From contig JAQFVV010012490.1 in NCBI GenBank assembly GCA_028023455.1, positions 1,924,001 through 1,988,000 on the forward strand: a DNA stretch of 64,000 nt, in the 5' to 3' direction. A program made the position numbers and the translations under genes. Below, one piece after another: positions 60,481-64,000 of the stretch. Each line of letters begins with the position of its first letter. Positions within the stretch are counted from its first letter, which is position 1. The notes below the pieces were generated by a model. That model searched no databases. It had not been told where the DNA came from and worked only from the letters and a program-made list of their open reading frames with translations. The DNA is from Epiperipatus broadwayi. Taxonomy: Eukaryota; Onychophora; Udeonychophora; Euonychophora; Peripatidae.

Positions 60481-62191
60481 TATAACGGAATTGGTTATTC
60501 GTACTTTCAACTATATTTATTTCAATTATTTTATTCTAAATTATACTTAATTTATTATACTTTAATTCTTTCTCCGACTTTGATTCTTTATCCATTTATT
60601 GTTTTCAACTTAGATTCTTTATTATCTTATTCATTATTTTAACCAACGCTGTTACAATAGAAGCAGAGAGCTAATACAGATACAAATTTAACTTCATATC
60701 TAACCCCAAGGCAATACGTACATATTATCTTGGCGTTATTTTTCCCAGCCAAAACTCTCGGCTGCTGAACAGAGCAAACTATTTCAAAGAAACTTAGCGA
60801 ATGTCCAGCGCTTGCTATTTATTTTTTTAGAATTGGGATTCCGCACGAACAAGCAGCACATGAATATCTTAAACAAATCAGTATGCCCCTTTAATCACTA
60901 CTTACAGTTTTCCCCCTGTCGTAGCTTGGTGATAGGAGAATAAAGAAAGGATACGAAATTTAATGACAAATATGTTTAATAATAATACTCACACTTTATA
61001 TAAAAAATTACATTATAATAACAATAATAAACACACACTTATAAATACTTGGCTATAATAAATATATGAAAATAGATCAGATATTAAAGTTCTTAAAGTC
61101 CTGTTGATAGAGTTCTATTCTATCAAATCATGGATTTTATATTTAGTTATGAATAGTAGATAAATGAAAATGCATGCATGCTTTTACCTAGGCTTTGCTG
61201 TAATTGTCCCATGGGTATTTCTCCCGAGCACTCTTGATTCACTTCCTCCGTTTGTGGGGTTATTTCTTTCCAGTTTTTGCTTGTTGATTCCTTAGGTTCT
61301 CCATTAACTTCCTCAGTTTGTGGGCTTATTTTCATCCAGTTTGCTGGTTGATTCTTTAGGTTGAGTTTCAATTGACAGCTACAAAAGCAGCGGTCCCTTT
61401 AGCAGGTCAGGCAAAGATCTTACATTGCAAGTCAGTGATGAGATGGCTTGAATCCGAACCCACGTCCCTTTAATGCCACTAGCCACACACTTCTTTTATT
61501 TTCTTTTAGCTGTTGCTTCTCTAAAGTCTCTACTAGCAATCCTCGACAAAAATTGTAATTTTCTTAATCTCTTTCTTTGTTCGTTGTTTTTAAAATTTTT
61601 AATTAAGACTTAGATTTCCAACCAATTCTTATCATTACGTTTCTTTATTTAATTAGTGGCTGGAATGTAAGTCCCAATTAATTTAATAGATCAGGCCAAG
61701 ATCTTCCGTTGATAACATTTCTTTGTCCGTGGAATTTAATTTGTCCAACAGACTTTCACACCTACGGCCATATTGTTTCTTTTTTATATATCACATATTA
61801 CTTTTATTTTATTTAAAATTTACAATTCATTCATTTTTTTCACATTTACGTTTTACATTTACTTTAATTTGTTATAATATATTTTTTAAAAGAGAGAAGA
61901 AATGCATTTTTTTTTATGCATCCACTTCCCCTCTCCCACAATAAACAAAAATAATTTCTAGCATTTGACTTATAAGAGAGAAAGAGACACATTTCTTTAT
62001 TTATGCAGCCCCCTCCTTTTCTCTTATTATTACAAAAATCCACAGTAATTTTGACATTAGAATTTCAATTTTTCTTTTCCTTCCTTTCTTTTTTTAAAAA
62101 AAATTTATTAGCTAATTTATTTCACCTTTATTACTTTCTAATTTTATTAATAAATATATATGTGTGTCGACGACTTTACGTGGTCGTCACA
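60481..62191 (-). repeat. 5' LTR (right copy)
   Basis: 1711 bp. In the minus-strand orientation of the element this is the 5' LTR and would contain the promoter. It starts TGTGACGACC at 62191 and ends CCGTTATA at 60481. Confidence 0.93.
61147..61371 (-). other. Small LTR-internal open frame, 5' LTR copy
   Basis: Counterpart of 56506-56730, differing at a few residues (for example KISPQ for KITPQ and ECSGE for ERSGE). Confidence 0.35.
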
Positions 62192-62208
62192 ATACATATA
62201 TAAGTATT

Positions 62209-62731
62209 GTTTTTCTGAAGGTTTGTGATGATGGTGTTCTAGCTGTATTTTTATATTGGACTATTTCCACCATCTAATATGTGTGTTGAATGTCTTTAGA
62301 AAAGTTTAATTTTATTTAAATATTCCAAATGCATTCAACTGTTAGTAATATCACAGCAAACAGGTTAGTATATGCACTAACTGTTAGTAATATCACAGCA
62401 AATGGGTTAGTATATGCACAATGTTTTGAGATGTATTTTTCTCCCTTCTTCTTCAGGTGTTTCTGGCCTGACCAGTGACAGTACTAGCCTGGGATTCAAA
62501 TCTGGGTCCTTAGATTCTAGAAATGTTGTGCATATACTAACCTGTTTGCTGTGATATTACTAACAGTTAGTGCATATACTAACTTGTTTGCTGTGATATT
62601 ACTAACAGTTGTTTGCTGTGATATTACTAACAGTTGAATGCATTTGCAATATTTAAATAAAAATAAACTTTTCTAAAGACATTCAACAGACATATTAGAT
62701 GATGGAAATAGTCCAATATAAAAATACAAAT
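62209..62731. mobile_element. Foldback element with internal short repeats, flanked by 13-bp direct repeats
   Basis: Arms of about 115 bp (left about 62247-62358, right about 62611-62726) are inverted copies with a few differences, for example TGTATTTTTATATTGGACTA against TAGTCCAATATAAAAATACA. Toward the middle both sides carry short tandem units with AACTGTTAGTAATATCACAG or its complement. The centre (about 62440-62530) is GC-richer and contains GGATTCAAATCTGGG, which resembles a Pol III B box. ATATATAAGTATT occurs at 62196-62208 and 62732-62744 and may be the target duplication. It directly follows the LTR element. Superfamily unknown. Confidence 0.7.
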
Positions 62732-62821
62732 ATATATAAGTATTCTATTACATTTTGTCCTTTTGCAAAACAATGGTTTCAAATAAATCATGTGCATGTT
62801 TTTCTGTTCTGTAAAAATAAG

Positions 62822-63397
62822 TTACTCCAGAAAAAACTGCCTAAAGGTGCATTTGTGTCCATTCACCCTAAGGGATGCATGGATAAATGGGGGTGAAATT
62901 GTGTACAGACAATGCTGTGGTCTAGGGATCCTGGTGAACTGTTAAAGGAACCTGCCTTGCTAATATAAAATCAGTTTTGGAGTCCCAGATAGTGGCTGTA
63001 AAAACTAAAATCAAGCAACTGAAAACTGAATTAGTTGTAATTCCAGGTGGCCTAATGAGCCAGCTTCAACTTTTGGATGTTTGCATTAATAAACCATTTG
63101 AGGATTCATGAAAAAGAAATGGAAGAATTGGATGCAGTCTATTGATTTTGAAATGACACCATCAAAAATAAACAAGAGGTCTAGCATTAGGCAGATTAGG
63201 TAATAAGTCAAAACTTCATGGGGTCCTGTGAAACATGAGACAGTTTTAAAATCATTTAAGAAATGTGGAATTAGTAACTCATTTCATGGCACAGAGGATG
63301 ATTTTTATATAAAGACTCAATTTATGAAGAAGAGGCTTCAAGTGATTCTTCATTTAGTTCTGACAATGAATTTCTAGGTTTTGAAAATGAAGATTAA
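62822..63397 (+). pseudogene. Decayed pogo/Tigger-type DDE transposase, C-terminal part
   Basis: Translated with frameshifts and stops, the stretch reads LPKGAFVSIHPKGCMDKWG, then a piece like VWSRRPGGLL, then VIPGGLMSQLQLLDVCINKP (about 63037-63095), a polar segment, IRQI near 63190, and CGISNSFHGTEDDF. It ends with an acidic tail DSSFSSDNEFLGFENED and a stop at 63395-63397. The GGLTSQLQPLDVxINKPFKD block and the acidic C-terminus are typical of pogo/Tigger-family transposases, including domesticated ones. These enzymes cut and paste their element at TA sites. At least five disabling changes are seen, so it is a pseudogene. The N-terminal DNA-binding domain and first catalytic Asp are missing or destroyed by the foldback and LTR insertions to its left. 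Confidence 0.78.
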
Positions 63398-63511
63398 AAG
63401 ATACCTAATTATAGTGTTCCCTACATAAATAACTATAAAATTAGTGTAGTAAGTCATAAAAATTCATGACAAAATATACAGAAATATTTTTTTCTTAAAG
63501 ATGCAAATAAA

Positions 63512-63563
63512 AAGGGGGTGCTTCTTATACACTAATGCATACTATATGCTGGTAAATATGGTA
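63512..63563 (-). repeat. Probable terminal region of the Tigger-type element
   Basis: About 115 bp after the transposase stop comes GGGGGTGCTTCTTATACACT and then TGCTGGTAAATATGGTA, ending at 63563. A Tigger-like terminus with GGTGCGTCTTATACRCCGG repeats and an end of TAAATACGGTA is how I remember this family. No second end is visible on the left, so the element is incomplete. Confidence 0.55.
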
Positions 63564-64000
63564 ATTGTATTGATAATGTATATCTAATAAAAGTTAGCTA
63601 GAGTACATAAGAAAAAAAAGATCCCTCATCATCTGACATTTGACTAATTTGATAAATAATGTCTTCAACTTCAATGTTTCTAAACTTATATACTGCAATG
63701 GTATATTTGCCTTTTTATCTTTACACATATTACTATTAAATACTGCATACCACTTTTCTAGTAATGATAAATAAAATAGAAATCATATAACAAGACAACA
63801 CTAGCCAAAAAAATATTTATTAAAATTCTTCCGTGATCATAATGTCATCTATTAACAAATAGATCTTTTCAAGTGAAATTCAACAAGATACACTTGAAAA
63901 GGTCTACTTGATAATAGATGAAACAATGGCTATAGAAAAATTTTAGTAAATATTTTTTGGCTAGTATTGTGTGCTGGATATATTAAATTATTTTATTGTA
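63564..64000. other. AT-rich DNA with a short inverted repeat
   Basis: 63803-63898 and following: ATCTATTAACAAATAGATCTTTTCAAGTG pairs roughly with CACTTGAAAAGGTCTACTTGATAATAGAT around 63891-63918; outer parts AACACTAGCCAAAAAAATATTTATTAAAATT (63799) and AATTTTAGTAAATATTTTTTGGCTAGTATTGT (63940) are also inverted. Together these form another small foldback or MITE-like element at about 63797-63971 with a GGCTAG outer end. No gene. Confidence 0.6.
63797..63971. mobile_element. Small MITE-like hairpin
   Basis: Nearly the whole 175 bp folds on itself: the left arm ACAACACTAGCCAAAAAAAT (63796) pairs with ATTTTTTGGCTAGTATTGTG (63952), and the interior arms continue the pairing with few mismatches around a small loop near 63885 (GAAATTCAACAAGATACACTT). 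A high-pairing element of this size in a repeat-rich region is typical of a MITE. No target duplication could be settled. Confidence 0.65.

Larger units (their letters stand above)
55808..62191 (-). mobile_element. Complete gag-only LTR retrotransposon
   Basis: Two long direct repeats (55808-57550 and 60481-62191) of high similarity enclose 2.93 kb. Read on the minus strand, the LTRs start TGTGACGACC (TGTGATGACC in the left one) and end CCGTTATA. A 4-bp ATAC flanks the element on both sides (55804-55807 and 62192-62195). Just inside the 5' LTR lies a candidate primer-binding site, and just before the 3' LTR a purine-rich tract. The only sizeable gene is gag. The 1.15 kb left between gag and the 3' LTR is too short for protease, reverse transcriptase, RNase H and integrase and shows none of their motifs. 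The element is therefore non-autonomous and needs pol in trans. The similarity of the LTRs indicates a recent insertion. Confidence 0.9.

Overview
The window is AT-rich eukaryotic DNA (by eye about three quarters A+T). It has no bacterial gene layout, operons, tRNA or rRNA genes that I can recognise, and no open reading frame that looks like a host gene. Its recognisable content is typical of an invertebrate animal genome: APE-type LINEs ending in (TAA)n tails, Penelope-like elements with a GIY-YIG endonuclease, a Ty3/Gypsy-type LTR element, a pogo/Tigger-type transposase relic, a hAT-type MITE, a probable tRNA-derived SINE, and several foldback elements. The species cannot be fixed from the sequence. 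A soft-bodied invertebrate such as a mollusc, cnidarian or flatworm is a guess from the repeat mixture.

Layout. 1-9 kb is featureless AT-rich DNA with a 59-bp tandem duplication, a probable SINE (about 6434-6736) and a foldback element (6756-7813). 9.0-16.6 kb is a graveyard of LINE pieces (A 9053-9461 minus, B 9552-12500 minus, F about 13316-14284 minus, E 15930-16615 plus) and a Penelope fragment (15149-15771 plus). 20585-22654 is a sharply bounded non-autonomous DNA transposon of a type I cannot name, with 30-bp inverted termini, an 8-bp target duplication, a large hairpin, a GC-rich palindromic island and tandem repeats. 24148-26298 is the best-preserved LINE copy (D, minus), lying between TTA-type microsatellites on both sides. 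26.4-40.3 kb is mostly unannotatable AT-rich DNA with one MITE-like hairpin. 40.3-44.7 kb is an old repeat block, a diverged second copy of 4.4-5.7 kb, invaded by a candidate solo LTR (40823-42710) and a Penelope element (about 42933-44066). 45133-45529 is a hAT-type MITE with a perfect 8-bp target duplication. About 45985-50975 is a nearly full-length but decayed LINE (C, plus). 51.0-55.8 kb is empty. 55808-62191 is a complete LTR retrotransposon on the minus strand with two LTRs of about 1.7 kb, one 457-residue Gag reading frame and no room for pol. 62.2-63.6 kb holds a foldback element and a decayed pogo-type transposase.

There is no cellular pathway here; the relationships are those of an ecosystem of selfish elements. 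The LINE family probably supplied the retrotransposition machinery for its own truncated copies and possibly for the SINE, because their tails resemble each other. The gag-only LTR element must depend on pol from elsewhere. The most unusual items are the 20.6-22.7 kb element, the gag-only LTR element, the LINE copies embedded in TTA microsatellites, and the interrupted duplicate block that serves as a natural before/after comparison for the Penelope insertion.
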